The notes beneath the pieces were generated by a model. That model searched no databases. It saw only the letters and a program-made list of their open reading frames with translations, and had not been told where the DNA came from. The translations under genes were made by a program, and so were the position numbers. Shown piece by piece: positions 22,731-33,582 of a stretch of DNA of 64,000 nucleotides (position 1 is its first letter; each line of letters opens with the position of its first letter). The stretch comes from Capronia americana (lineage: Eukaryota; Ascomycota; Eurotiomycetes; Chaetothyriales; Herpotrichiellaceae): positions 310,001-374,000 of the forward strand of contig JADWQD010000022.1 of the NCBI GenBank assembly GCA_016110215.1. The letters run 5' to 3'.

Positions 22731-23528
22731 ATGATCGGCCTACGACACGCATTCGTTTTCAGCACGGTGCTGCTGGGCGCGCTCAGTTCACCTGCGCATC
22801 CGCCAACACAGGATCAATCGCTACACAATTGGGACGCCTTCACGTCATTACTGGATTCAGTCGATCCCGCCGCGCTGCACTCTGTCCTGCACTCCTTGTC
22901 GCCCAAGTTCCAAGACGGTGTCTTCAGCAAGGACCGTGCAGCGATTGAGCACGTCCACTCCGAAAACCCAATCATCGCCAGCAAGCTTGTTCATTTGGCG
23001 AAGAAGAGGCAAGCCAGCAACTCAACCACCACCTCGTCGGCGACGCCCTCGACTCCTGCTCAAAGCAGTGTCGCGTCGGAATCGAGCTCTCGAGCAGCTA
23101 GCGTGTCCTCCATCCTCTCCTCCGCCATATTCGCGTCCACCGTCCCAGCAGCCACTACGGTGACGGTGCCCCCGACCACACCACCCTCAGCGACACCTGT
23201 CGAGACAAGCAATGGCGCTGTCGTGTTCAGTACATTTGGAGGTGGTCTGGTCACTCTGACCTCGTCGGCGTTGAGTGTGCACTTCACTCCCAGTACATCC
23301 ACTCATCTATTCTACACCACTGCCCCTGATGGATCCGTGCGCACGTCGACGTCAGTTGTTGTGGTCAATGCTCCAGTCACGGACACCGGTGACGCAACAG
23401 GAGCCGCAGGCGCCGCAGCTACCACCGGTAGCGATCCTGGACTGCAAAATGTCGGTTCATCCCTCAAGATGGGAAGTGCCGTCGCGGTGCTCGCTGGGCT
23501 GGGAGGCTGCCTCTTCTTTGCCTTATAA
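22731..23528 (+). CDS. GPI-anchored Ser/Thr-rich cell-surface protein
   Basis: A single exon encodes 265 aa. An N-terminal signal peptide (HAFVFSTVLLGALSSPAH) is followed by a conserved-looking helical stretch of about 70 residues (DAFTSLLDSVDPAALHSVLHS). A dibasic KKRQ site, possibly cleaved by a Kex2-type protease, comes next, then a long Ser/Thr/Ala-rich segment suited to O-mannosylation. The C-terminus (after a small-residue omega region near NVGSSLK) is a hydrophobic tail without charged residues, typical of GPI addition. The likely location is the plasma membrane or wall. I do not recognise an enzymatic domain. The GH72 wall enzyme lies 1.8 kb downstream on the same strand. Confidence 0.8.
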   Translation: MIGLRHAFVFSTVLLGALSSPAHPPTQDQSLHNWDAFTSLLDSVDPAALHSVLHSLSPKFQDGVFSKDRAAIEHVHSENPIIASKLVHLAKKRQASNSTTTSSATPSTPAQSSVASESSSRAASVSSILSSAIFASTVPAATTVTVPPTTPPSATPVETSNGAVVFSTFGGGLVTLTSSALSVHFTPSTSTHLFYTTAPDGSVRTSTSVVVVNAPVTDTGDATGAAGAAATTGSDPGLQNVGSSLKMGSAVAVLAGLGGCLFFAL

Positions 23529-25294
23529 CCCTTGCACGAACGCCTCGAACGCTCGACCCCGGCCATGTATTTCACTGGCCGCGTACATGACCTTGATTTC
23601 CAGTATATAACGATGATACGGCTCAGCATTTCTCTCCTTTGATCAACAATCTGCGACCGGGCATAGCTTTTGGCGTTTAATCACTCTTTAGAGTTGGGTG
23701 ATCTCGATTTTGGATCCGGTCGAAAACCAACGTGTACATGAAGGGATTTGGTAACTGGGAGGACACTATAACTTGATGAAGATCAAAGCGGTGGCGGATG
23801 TGGCAGTGACAAGCACGGGCGGCGTGTAGCAAAGTAGTGTATAGTTGTAGAGACAATCGATCAGATTATCTCCATCGAGCAAGTCTTGACTCGTATCCGC
23901 ATGCTCCTGCCCACCCTTTTCTTCTTGCTCGTTCTCGGGCTTACCCGCACCATCCTTCCAACAGATTGGGATTCATTCGATGCTGCGACTGATCTCGCAT
24001 ACACAGCCCAACAGCAGTGCATAGCTTGTCGTCAACGAGTTCTCCCAGAAAAAGAATATGGACCGGCCGGTGGGTGTGAAAAGGGACTATCGGTCTGTCC
24101 AGAATATCCGACACCACTTTAACATTCCAGCCAAGAGCGAAGACCTCACATTGCGAGGAGTCAGGAATGAGCACTTTTCCAACGAGCTCGGCGCTTCCCC
24201 TCAAACTATATACTCTTAACTCTGCAGAGGATTACGACAGCCTGTTTAATTAACAGGTATACAAGTGGGCTCAGCAACTTGACCAACATATCAAAATTAT
24301 CAAGTCAGTGGGATTAATCGGCCAGGCACCCATGCCATCAATTTATCAAGCCTCGAGTGATAGGCGAGGAGACGAAGATCCCTGAGAATCAGGTGCACTC
24401 TCACAGCAATGTTGCGAGACGGAAGGACAATCCTGAGACAGATCTCAAGATGATGGAGTAACCTTGAAACAAGCTCCTGTGCATCGTCGGGGCTGTGCAA
24501 GAGAATAGTACGACAATACTGGAGGCTCGCTTCGCTTGCGGCAAATTTGGTCTTGACATCCAATTGCTCGGCACGCGACCCAGTCCCATGCAGCGTCGTC
24601 GGGCTGGTTCAGTCACCAGTTTCGCCGGGGTAAGAATGGGCAAATATTCCTGTTTTGCGAGCTGGAAGGACAGGCGCCGCAGGATTCTGAGCTGCAGCAG
24701 AATATTTTTGTTGGTTGGGCCAAAGTGTGGTTGGCAAAAGCCTGCAGCATGTCGACAGCCTCCCTTGTGCGCAATTCAAAACATGTGCCAATCGAGCCCC
24801 CTACCCAGACAAGATCAAGAAGGTTTATCTGCACGCCGGCCGATGGTGGGCTGGCTTTGAGTGGTCAAAGCCCAGGGCTGGGCGCACGAAAGAGGGAATC
24901 AAACAGGGGCAGCCCCGCTGAACCGTGCAGGGGGCGTCACGATCACCAAAACCTGCCCGCGTCAACTGGAAGCGCATTTTGCTGGGCGCGCTCCTGCCTC
25001 GAATATCCTGCCTTGATCGTGCATTGTGCATCTTGCGTCTTTCCTTCCTGCCTTCATTCTCGTCCACCATCAAAAGAAAGAGCAGTCACTCGTCGTTTGG
25101 GTGTCGCTCCTCCCTCGCTATCCCTTTCTAATACTTCAGTCTTCTGTTGGGAACTCCTCATTCTCTTGGATCCCGACCTCCATTACATTTTGTTCTCCCA
25201 GCTGCGAGTTCATTTCTAACCCCCTTACCTTGCGTTCAACTTGAAATCGAGAAAGAGAGCTCCTTATCCTCAGGTTTCTCACTTACCCATTACC
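23529..25294. other. 1.77-kb intergenic region before the GH72 gene
   Basis: It contains one weak small secreted-protein candidate (23901-24122). On the minus strand around 24300-24620 there is an open stretch with leucine-rich helical texture (DDAQELVSRLLHHLEI) but no start or domain. The final ~250 bp are a CT-rich leader. Confidence 0.4.
23901..24122 (+). CDS. Possible small secreted cysteine-containing protein
   Basis: This 73-aa ORF begins MLLPTLFFLLVLGLTR, a convincing signal-peptide-like start. It continues with a short mature part holding four cysteines (CIACRQR, GGCEKG, SVCPEY). No homologue or domain is recognised. There is no strong start context and the ORF is short, so it may be chance. 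Confidence 0.28.
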   Translation: MLLPTLFFLLVLGLTRTILPTDWDSFDAATDLAYTAQQQCIACRQRVLPEKEYGPAGGCEKGLSVCPEYPTPL

Positions 25295-26696
25295 ATGCGT
25301 ACCTCGACCCTCGCGACCCTCGCCTTGGGTGCCGGTGCTGCTTCTGCAGCTTCCGTCAAGAGACAAAGCAGCTTGACCCCCGTGTCTGTCAAGGGAAATG
25401 GTGTGTTCCACGCGTCTTTTTTGTTTTCACGCGTGTGCTGACCCTGATGAAGCCTTCTTTGCGGGCGATGAACGATTCTACATTCGCGGCGTGGACTATC
25501 AACCTGGTGGCTCCTCCGATGTGGCCGATCCCATTGCCGACGCAGACGGCTGCCAGCGAGATATCGCGGAATTTCAAAAGCTGGGCATCAACGCGATTCG
25601 AGTTTACACTGTCGACAACACTGCGTCTCACGACACTTGCATGAACGCCCTGGCAGATGCTGGCATCTACCTGATTTTGGACGTCAACACCCCCAAATAC
25701 TCTCTCAACCGAGCTGATCCTGGCCCATCATACAACGATGTATACCTCCAGAGCATCTTTGCTACCATCGATGCCTTCCAAGGCTATGACAATACCTTGG
25801 CTTTCTTCTCCGGTAATGAGGTCATCAACGATCCGGAAACTTCTGCTGCTGCTCCGTATGTCAAGGCTGTCACCCGCGACATCCGGCAATATATCCGCAA
25901 CCGCGGCTACAGAACGATTCCCGTAGGCTACTCCGCAGCTGATGTTGCAGAGAACCGTTTGGAGATGGCCGAGTACATGAACTGCGGTACCGACGACGAG
26001 CGTTCAGACTTTTTCGCTTTCAACGACTACTCCTGGTGCGATCCTTCATCCTTCACTGTTTCTGGATGGGATCAGAAGGTCAAGAACTTCACCGGCTATG
26101 GTCTCCCGATCTTCCTGTCTGAATACGGCTGCAACACAAACACACGGGACTTTGGTGAAGTCGAGGCTCTTTATGGCAGCCAAATGACTCCGGTCTACTC
26201 TGGTGGCTTGGTGTATGAATATTCGCAGGAACCCAGCAACTATGGCTTGGTTGAGATCAGCGGCGACTCTGTCTCTGAATTGCCAGACTTCGGTGTGCTG
26301 CAAAAGCAGTTCGCCAAGACCGCCAATCCTCAGGGTGATGGTGGTTACAACTCCACCGGCGGTGCTTCTGGCTGTCCTGCTTTCTCCGACCCCAACTGGC
26401 TCGTCAAGGACAGCTCTCTTCCAGCCATTCCGGACGGAGCCACGAAGTACATGACTGAAGGTGCTGGGACTGGTCCAGGTCTTGATGGTCCTGGCTCGCA
26501 GAATGCTGGTGGTGCTTCTACTGGAACCGCCACTCAAGGCAGTGGACAGGCCACCCAAACTGGCAGCTCTGGCGGCAGCTCAACCGCGACCGGCAATGCT
26601 GCTGTATCCGTCATGGCTCCAGAATGGTCTTTTGCTCCTATGGTGTGTGCTGCTGTTGTCGTCATGTCGACATTCTTTGGCGCCGCTTTGTTGTAA
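25295..26696 (+). CDS. gel: 1,3-beta-glucanosyltransferase, GH72 (Gel/Gas family)
   Basis: Two exons, 25295-25400 and 25453-26696, give 449 aa; the 52-nt intron lies after the signal peptide and pro-region (SVKRQSS). The enzyme cuts and rejoins 1,3-beta-glucan chains to lengthen them in the wall. The acid/base glutamate is in FFSGNEV (about E158) and the nucleophile in FLSEYGCN (about E259), very near the spacing of Aspergillus Gel1. The start of the GH72 fold (FYIRGVDYQPGG) directly follows the splice. After the catalytic domain there is no Cys-rich X8/CBM43 module, only a Gly/Ser/Thr linker. The C-terminus ends in a hydrophobic tail (VVVMSTFFGAALL) for GPI attachment at the plasma membrane. 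Confidence 0.95.
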
Positions 26697-26973
26697 ATTT
26701 GGCAGGTTGAGGGAGCGTTAATTTTGCACATTGAAGGAAGTTTGGCAAACGTCGTCGGACTCGGCATTTTGGGGAAGCCACATGCACCAAAACCATTGAT
26801 TGTCTTCTCCTTGCGTTTGAAAGTTGGGGCAGGCTATATTGGACTTGGCAGCATGTGAAGTAAGCCAAAGCCTGGCATATGCAATTGGGCGTTAGAGATG
26901 TGCAATAGACTTGTGCGCCTTATCGAACACAAACAGCATACAACAAAAACAATACAAAGTAATCACAAACCCA

Positions 26974-27608
26974 TCAGGGCTTTGACTTGTGCCGCTGTTG
27001 TATCGCCATCTTCAACGCTGCCCTCCCCTTTTCCATGTCAAAGGGTCCGGTAAACCAGGCATCCTTTGCCACCAGCCGTCCCTCGTCGGTAAACCGGACG
27101 CCCTCGTCGGCTAACAACTTCAATTTCAAGGTCTGATTCACCCCACTGGGCGCCTTCTCCCAATCGCCCTTGAACCCACCGACGTAACCATCACTGGCGA
27201 TGACCCGATGGCAAGGCACTTCGGGCGCGTAAGGGTTATTCCGCAACGCGCCGCCGACGGCTCGGGGACTGCTGGAGAGGGATTTGGCGATGGCGGCGTA
27301 GGTGCTCACTTTGCCGGGCGGGATGGAGAGCAGGTGGGTGTAGACTTTCTGCCGGCGGGTAAGCGGTATGTTAGAGAGCATCACGGAGGGAAGGGAAAGG
27401 GGTAAGGAGAGAGAAGAGAGGGGGAGAGAGGAGGAAGGGGGAGGGAGGGAGGAAGGGAGGGAGGGAGGAAGGGAGGGAGAGAGGGAGTGGAGGGAAGAAA
27501 AGAGGGAGAGATATAGGGACGAGAGAGGGAGTGGAGGGAGGGGGAAAGAGAGAGAGCGAGAGGAGAGAGAGAGGAAGCACTGACTTCTTGAAATTCCGTG
27601 ATAGCCAT
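26974..27608 (-). CDS. O6-alkylguanine-DNA alkyltransferase-like protein
   Basis: Two exons on the minus strand, 27608-27585 and 27348-26974, give 132 aa. Exon 1 codes MAITEFQE and is joined in phase 0 to KVYTHLLSIPPGKV; the acceptor CAG is preceded by a CTAAC branch point. The protein is the DNA-binding/catalytic domain of MGMT, which moves an alkyl group from guanine O6 to its own cysteine. SSSPRAVGGALRNNP matches the recognition helix and Arg finger region. The active site VPCHRV keeps the acceptor cysteine, unlike Atl1 proteins, which have Trp there. The N-terminal RNase H-like domain of full MGMT is absent, as in many fungal small forms. The 236-nt intron is almost entirely polypyrimidine on the coding strand. 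An alternative start at 27381 would read part of the intron. Confidence 0.85.
27385..27577 (+). repeat. 193-bp polypurine tract with G-runs inside an intron
   Basis: The plus strand is purine apart from about seven bases. It is built of GGGA, GGAA and GAGA units, with repeated GGG-A-GGG-A-GGG clusters at about 27437-27477 that could form G-quadruplexes. It lies within the intron of the minus-strand alkyltransferase gene, so the pre-mRNA carries the pyrimidine strand. Confidence 0.9.
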
Positions 27609-28478
27609 GTTCAAAGCGGAGGACGGAGTACCTCGTACACAGTAAGGAGTCCTTGTTGGAAGATAGGGTACAGTCCAATAGATACGATCTCAGTGGTGAT
27701 TTGGGCGGTGCTTATGGGTATTCGCAGTTCGAGAGACTTGACAGCTCTCTAGACCCGCGACTGTGCGCCCACAATATTTATACAAGTATGGATCGAGGAT
27801 GGACAGATACACAGGCACGAGGCCTGGCAGACTCACGTGTCAAGAAGAAAGAGAAAGAGGAGTCATGAATTGAATTCACCGCCTACATCAACTAGAGGAC
27901 CTATCTACGCACCTACTCCATATGTGTGCCCAGTCGCTCGAACTTGACATGGATACGAGTACTTTTGGAAGCAAGACGTTTGGCTTATTTCCCTGTCAAT
28001 CCCCGGAACGCATGCTGATAGGTCACTTCTAGAGCAACGACCGAAGTGCGGGCGTGCAGAGTGGTGGAGGCGTATTCGGAGAGCCGGGAGGGTAGGACAG
28101 GATAAGCCACATGTCGCGAAAGTGGCGCGGCTTCACGTGGGTTAATGGAGATAGATCCGCGGGAGGGCTGTGATACCTGTACCTGACGCAAAGAGGAATA
28201 TGTTGGATTCTGTCCTTGTGCGTTGTAGCCCTGGTGCGAGATGATTGATCGTCGCGCGAAGCGGCTGCCGCGAGTATTCCAAAGGGGATTCAAGGCTCAT
28301 GCTCCAGTCCGACAGAGACCGATGAAAACGATGTCCTATGCTCCGCCGTACTACTGCGCTACTGGTCGAGTGCTTCCACTGTCGCAGCTACCTCCAAGGT
28401 TCAATTGACGGGGTGAGCTTCATACCCAGCCAACAAACTCTCCAGCGCACTTCTTCTGAGAGGACTGGTCACAACAAG
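27609..28478. other. Divergent intergenic region, alkyltransferase and NDUFB7
   Basis: No gene. A TATTTATA motif lies near 27774. An upstream ATG at about 28338 opens a frame that runs into NDUFB7 exon 1, but the family start is the ATG at 28479. Confidence 0.4.
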
Positions 28479-28964
28479 ATGACGGTCATAGAGTCGGTCA
28501 AAGAGGCCGTCGGTCTCGGCGATGGTGCCGGTATGTCGTCTTCCCAGCTCGACCTCGACCTCGACGTGCGGCCGAACGAGCACACACATTCGATCTCAAG
28601 AAGCTAATGTCACAGCTCCTGCATCCCGACAAGCCATGTCCGAAGCCCGAGTGCCCCTCGCCTACAGAGACAGCTGTGCACACCTCCTGATCCCGCTGAA
28701 TAAATGCCGACACGACACCTGGTTTCTGCCGTGGAAGTGCGAGGTGGGTTATTTCTTTCCACTACCGTCTGATTCACCAGCAAGAGACGGCCCAGCGCCC
28801 CTGTGCTTGTAGAAAGAGTGAGCATATGTGCTGATATGATGAGTTGCTAGAACGAACGGCACGGCTACGAGAAATGCCAGTACGAGGAGTTCAAGAAGAG
28901 AGTCGCGAAGATGGAAGAGATCCGGGCAACCAGGGCGAACGAGAAGAGAATACTAGAACAATGA
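28479..28964 (+). CDS. NDUFB7: NADH:ubiquinone oxidoreductase subunit B18 (complex I)
   Basis: Three exons, 28479-28530, 28616-28743 and 28851-28964, give 97 aa; introns are 85 and 107 nt. NDUFB7 is an accessory subunit of the membrane arm of complex I, located on the intermembrane-space side. The joined protein shows the twin CX9C (CHCH) pattern: CAHLLIPLNKC in exon 2 and CENERHGYEKC spanning the exon 2/3 junction. The family motif MSEARVPLAYRD..C and CRHDTWFLPWKC are complete. It ends in a charged helix (KKRVAKMEEIRATRANEKR). No presequence is expected, since such proteins use the Mia40 import route. The intron inside the second CX9C motif explains why no single long ORF shows this gene. 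Confidence 0.94.
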
Positions 28965-30063
28965 AGCCGAGATCAGCAACAGGGGGGATCAAGGCAGAAT
29001 GTCCAGACCGGCTTTGGATGTATATATGGGGCGTGCTGCATTTCGTCGGCGTCGAGGCAAGGCAGGCGACGTGGAGGACGTGACAAGAGACGCGCCAGGC
29101 GACTTTGCCGCAGAGGCGTACTTCCAGCAGCGAGAGTCTGTATCAAACATAACATAAGAATGGATTGCGAACGACGACTGCCAGCGCAGGAGTCACGTGG
29201 TCTGATACAACTGTCCCGCTGCGCTTGGTGATTTCAATGCCAGCGCTGGCGCGTTAAGAACTGTCAGAGGCAGAGTAGGTCCGACCTGCAGTACTCCGTA
29301 AAGAAGCCCCAAATTCGACCCAGCGACAATAGTGTCTTGAAACGGTGCGTACAGGAACGTCCCCACGTTTTGCGGTCGTCGATTGCTGCGAGCGCTCCCT
29401 CGAACTGCTGCATTGGTGCGGATATCAGCGGCACCTGCGTGACATGCGGTACTGCCGCTCACTACTATGTGTCAAGGGACTCGGACAGGCAGAGCTGACC
29501 ATTATCTCGGCGTATCTGGACGTCTCATCCCACACCCAGCCTGCACGTAGAGGGATCGATGCATTCCATGGCGGCACGGATGACTAAACATACTGTAAGA
29601 TCCTGTGCGTCGCCGTTCTATCGATGGCGAGAATTTCTCGGCTGTCGGTGTCAATTGCACCACCCAGAGTCTAAATAACCCACGCTGTGAACTCGTCCTG
29701 TACCTGAGCAAGGCATGCTGAAGAATTTTCCATTCCTCCTCATCCACTCGCGCGGCTACTTCCGTCCGCAAATCCGCTTTTTGTGACTGCGAAAATAAAA
29801 TCAGAAAACGTCACGATACTACGAGCGTCTACACAGGATCGTCTCTTGTGGCAGACGGCACGGCTGCTTCTATCGATTGGTCCCAGCGTAACCATGCCCG
29901 CCCTGTGAATGGCTTCCGCGCTCCAGCCGTGTGTCGTCGCATTTGCCGGAACAAGGCGACACTTCGCTTGATGGACGTGACGCTCCGCTTACCACGATTT
30001 CCTCGGCTTTCTTGAGCCAGTTCCTTCGAGTGCGATTCTACATCCAATCACCAAATCTGCGAC
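28965..30063. promoter_or_regulatory. Upstream region of GSH1
   Basis: No gene is recognised in 1.1 kb. A CACGTG motif lies at 29194-29199. The region presumably contains the NDUFB7 3' end and the GSH1 promoter. Confidence 0.4.
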
Positions 30064-32376
30064 ATGGGCCTTTTGTAAGTCGTGTCTACGCTGGACGTCG
30101 GCCGCTGTTCTAACCCCAATTCACAGAGCGTTGGGCACGGCCCTGGATTGGCCCGACGCAAAGAAAGCGGCAGGTCAAGTACGCGAATGGGGCATCGAGG
30201 TAAGATCTGGCACAGAAAGGAACTGGCATTGGCGAGATCTGGCGACTGACTCTGTCCGAAGCAACTGCTCGGGATATGGCGTAAGGCCAAGGGTAAAGAG
30301 CGTGATGCTCTGCTTTGGGGTGACGAAGTAAGGCCCCCTCGGCCGAGTGCCGGTCCGGGTCACTGAGCCTTGTCCAGATCGAATATCTCGTCGTCGCAAT
30401 CGACGATGAACATAAAAAGGTCCGTTTGTCGCTGTGTCAAGCGGACGTGTTGAAGGCATTGGCCAAAGACGAGACTCTTGCCGGCCAGGATGTCACAGTT
30501 CCAGATCTCCAGAATGGCGTCGCGTGAGTTTTCAAGGTCTCTGCTCATTCTTGAGCCTTCGCATTGACTTGACCCCAGTCCCACCGGTGCTCTTCCAACC
30601 TTTCATCCCGAGTTCGGCCGATTCATGCTGGAAGCCACGCCCGGGAAACCGTGGGGCATCGACTTTAAGGACCTCCTTGCCGTGGAGGACGACATGAAAC
30701 TCCGGCGGGAAATCGCAAAGGCGCATATGGACCCCGACGAATTCCCCATCACGTTAACGACCTTCCCTCGCCTCGGTCTTCCAGATACCATCAAGCCCGA
30801 CTATCCGCCTTCCGGCCCGGCGTTGCGGTCACAATTCGTCCCCGATGAGATCGCCAACCCGCACATCCGCTTCCCTACATTGGCTGCCAATATCCGATCA
30901 CGAAGGGGGAGGAAAGTCGAATTGAATGTTCCTGTGTTCAAGGACAAGAACACGCCGTCGCCGTTCAATGACCCGACCGTCAATTACGATCTGCACAACT
31001 GGCCGGAAGACGATGACGTCCGGAACGGTGCGGTCAAGCAAGATTGCGTCTACATGGACGCCATGGCCTTTGGCATGGGCAGTTGTTGCCTCCAGATCAC
31101 GTTCCAAGCCAAGAACATCCGCGAGGGTCGGACGCTGTATGACCAACTCTCGCCTCTGGGGCCGATCATGCTGGCACTCACTGCCGCAACGCCAATCTAC
31201 AAGGGCTTCCTCGTGGACACCGATGTGCGGTGGAACCAGATATCCCGAGCAGTGGATGATAGGACACCGGAAGAGCTCGGTGAGAAACCGCTGAAGAACG
31301 ACCGATGGCGGATCCCCAAGTCTCGCTATGCCAGCAACAGCACATACATCGCGCAGGACCATCGGCTGCGACCAGAGTATATGGACCCGAATCTCATCGT
31401 CAACGAAGAACTAAAACAGAAACTCCTGGATGGCGGCATGGATGACCTGCTCGCCACCCATTTCGCCCACCTTTTCATCCGCGACCCCATTGTGATATTC
31501 TCTGAAGACCTGAAAGAGCTCGACCCGGAAGGGTCGAATCATTTCGAGAACATCCAGTCCACCAACTGGCAGCACATGCGATTCAAGCCGCCTCCGCCCG
31601 GCGCCGACATTGGCTGGCGAGTGGAGTTCCGCAGCATGGAGATCCAGATCACCGACTTTGAAAACGCCGCCTTCTCCGTCTTCATCGTCCTCGTCACGCG
31701 GGCGATCTTGAGCTTCGACCTGAACTTCTACATCCCCATCGCGCGGACGACGCAGAACATGGAAACCGCACACATCAGGGATGCCGTCATGAAGGAGAAG
31801 TTCTGGTTCAGGAAAGATCCCTTCCCGAAGAAGAGGACCCCGAAGCACTCGCCCGTCCAGTCGCCGGTGCTCAATGGAATCGGCGAACCGGCCAACCCGG
31901 CTTACCCCTCCTCCTCCTCCTCCTCGACAGGCGCTTCAACGCCCACGCCCCGGCCCCAACCCCAGAACGGTGCAACGGAGATGGACACTCCACTGGGCCC
32001 CGTGGAGGACGAATACTCGGGCATGTCCATCGACGAGATCATCAACGGCGCCCCGGATGGGTTTCCCGGCCTGATCCCGCTCGTGGAATCGTATCTCGAC
32101 AGCGTCAACATCGACATCGACACGCGCTGCCGGCTGGCCGTCTATCTGGACTTGATCCGCAAGCGAGCCAACGGCACCCTGTGGACAGGCTCGAAATGGA
32201 TACGGAACTTTGTGCGCACCCACCCTGCGTATCGTGGAGACAGCGCCGTCAGCGACGAGATCGTCTACGACCTGTTCGAGGCAGTGCGGGAGATTGAGAA
32301 GACCGAGGGCAAGAAGCAGCACGTGGGCTGGGAGATGCTTTCCGCGAGAGAAAGGCCGAGGGGGTTAGATGAATGA
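30064..32376 (+). CDS. GSH1: Glutamate-cysteine ligase (gamma-glutamylcysteine synthetase)
   Basis: Five exons, 30064-30074, 30127-30199, 30262-30327, 30378-30523 and 30579-32376, give 697 aa. The first exon is only 11 nt; joined, it reads MGLLALGTALDWPDAKK, the standard fungal start. The enzyme makes gamma-glutamylcysteine with ATP, the rate-limiting step of glutathione synthesis, in the cytosol. GCS signatures are GDEIEYLVVAIDDE, FHPEFGRFMLEATPG, YMDAMAFGMGSCCLQITFQA, and WRVEFRSMEIQITDFENAAF. An insertion rich in Ser/Pro/Thr lies near residues 530-570, before DEYSGMSIDEII. The C-terminal part ends without a membrane segment. Yap1-type oxidative control is usual for the family, but I did not identify a convincing site upstream. 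Confidence 0.97.
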
Positions 32377-32682
32377 TTGATTCCGAACTTTGACACCGAG
32401 GATGGATGCCGTGATATTTTGCGAAGAGAGAGAGAGGGAGGGGGAACCAGAGAGAGGGTGAGAGGCGATTTAGTTCGTTGTTCTACAGTAGATGAATGAT
32501 TTCATTCCAAACTTGACGGACCCTAGGATGCCGATGTTCCGAGTGCGAGGGAAGACCGAATTGAATACCATAGCATTTTCTTTTTCAATATCCAAATCGT
32601 CTGGTCCGCGTTCTTCGATAGTCGGTCCAGTCCGGTCCGGTCCGGTCTATCGCGGAGGACGCATACACACCTATGATGGATA

Positions 32683-32733
32683 CGTATATAAAGTACCGTA
32701 TATAAAGTACCGTATACAAAGTACCGTATAATA
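32683..32733 (+). repeat. 14-bp tandem repeat, three copies plus part
   Basis: Units CGTATATAAAGTAC at 32683, 32697 and 32711 (the third with one change, ATAC for ATAT), followed by a partial copy. Confidence 0.9.
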
Positions 32734-32869
32734 TTGGTTCCCTCCCCTGTGGTGTGGTGTGGTGCCCGTCTGTGTCTATCCGTGTCCTGGACCCTTGTCT
32801 ATCTCTTATCTTTCTCTACTTCTACTCGTCCCTGTTCGTGGAGTGATATAAACGGGAACTCACGTTACC

Positions 32870-32911
32870 GTAAGTATAATGAGGTAAGTATAATGAGGTA
32901 AGTATAATGAG
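32870..32911 (+). repeat. 14-bp tandem repeat, three copies
   Basis: Three identical units GTAAGTATAATGAG at 32870, 32884 and 32898, then a degenerate GTAAGATAAGTATA tail. The unit length equals that of the array 140 bp upstream, but the sequence differs. Confidence 0.9.
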
Positions 32912-33099
32912 GTAAGATAAGTATATTAAGTAAGATATATCATGATAGTAGGGCCGTAACGAGATATTATATTACTATATAAACTGTATAAACTGTCTTT
33001 TAAACGTGTTGTCATCCTTGAAGCTAGAGATCGTTATTCGGTACGACCTTCTCGTCCCTCGCTCTTAGCATCAGATTCAGGCTTACGCTCAGGCTCGAG

Positions 33100-33223
33100 C
33101 TCCAGGTCGATGTCCAGGTCGAGGTCGAGGTCCAGTCCGTCACGATCCATGTGCGAGGAGGCACAGTACATACTTAAGGGATGCTGTGTGTCAACCTCAG
33201 GCTCAGGCTCAGGCTCAGGCTCA
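33100..33223 (+). repeat. Hexanucleotide repeats
   Basis: A GTCCAG/GTCGAG-type run at about 33100-33136 and (CTCAGG)4 at 33196-33219. They give artificial EP and DL dipeptide runs on the minus strand, which is not judged coding. Confidence 0.75.
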
Positions 33224-33582
33224 AGGAGGGCTCGAGACGTGACACAGAACTGTTGCCCGAGAGCCCTACAAGGTCCTGATCTTAATTGTGTACTGTGTGG
33301 AGAGGACTCTGCGCATCCACGGCCTGTCTCATACATCAGCTTTACAGTATGTATTCCTTCCTGTATATTCATTCATTCATTCGTAGCGAAGCGGCTGGTT
33401 TTCGCCTCTAGCGCTCTATCAGTCACCACTGGGCATCTCCTGGCTAGATGGTATATTGGCACTTTTGAGCCTTGTAAGCACCGGTGCACGTCTGGAGTAA
33501 GCCAACGGATCGTCCCATACGTACGAGGAGTATCAACAGTGAGTTCGACCTTCTCTCGGCGGCCTGCTTACACCATCCTCCC

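Larger units (their letters stand above)
32377..33582. other. 1.2-kb region with several short tandem arrays
   Basis: No gene. It contains two 14-bp arrays, a GGTCC run at about 32632-32647 and hexanucleotide runs (below). It lies between the 3' ends of convergent genes (GSH1 and the permease). Confidence 0.6.

Noticed and set aside
24300..24563. Leucine-rich 87-aa minus-strand ORF
   Set aside because: A stop lies shortly upstream in frame, no acceptor is convincing and no domain is recognisable; a remnant is possible but unsupported.
20247..26696. SDR, GPI protein and GH72 as a metabolic cluster
   Set aside because: No backbone enzyme, P450 or shared pathway. The genes are widely spaced and functionally unrelated.
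27368..27583. Arg/Glu/Gly-rich ORF on the plus strand over the polypurine tract
   Set aside because: Simple-sequence artefact of GGGA/GAGA repeats.
26974..27678. 234-aa reading of the alkyltransferase ORF with a long Ser/Pro/Leu N-terminus
   Set aside because: The N-terminal part is the translated polypyrimidine tract. A branch point, acceptor and a separate MAITEFQE exon show it is an intron.
33034..33372. 112-aa minus-strand ORF with EP and DL repeats
   Set aside because: The repeats are a by-product of hexanucleotide microsatellites; there is no other support.
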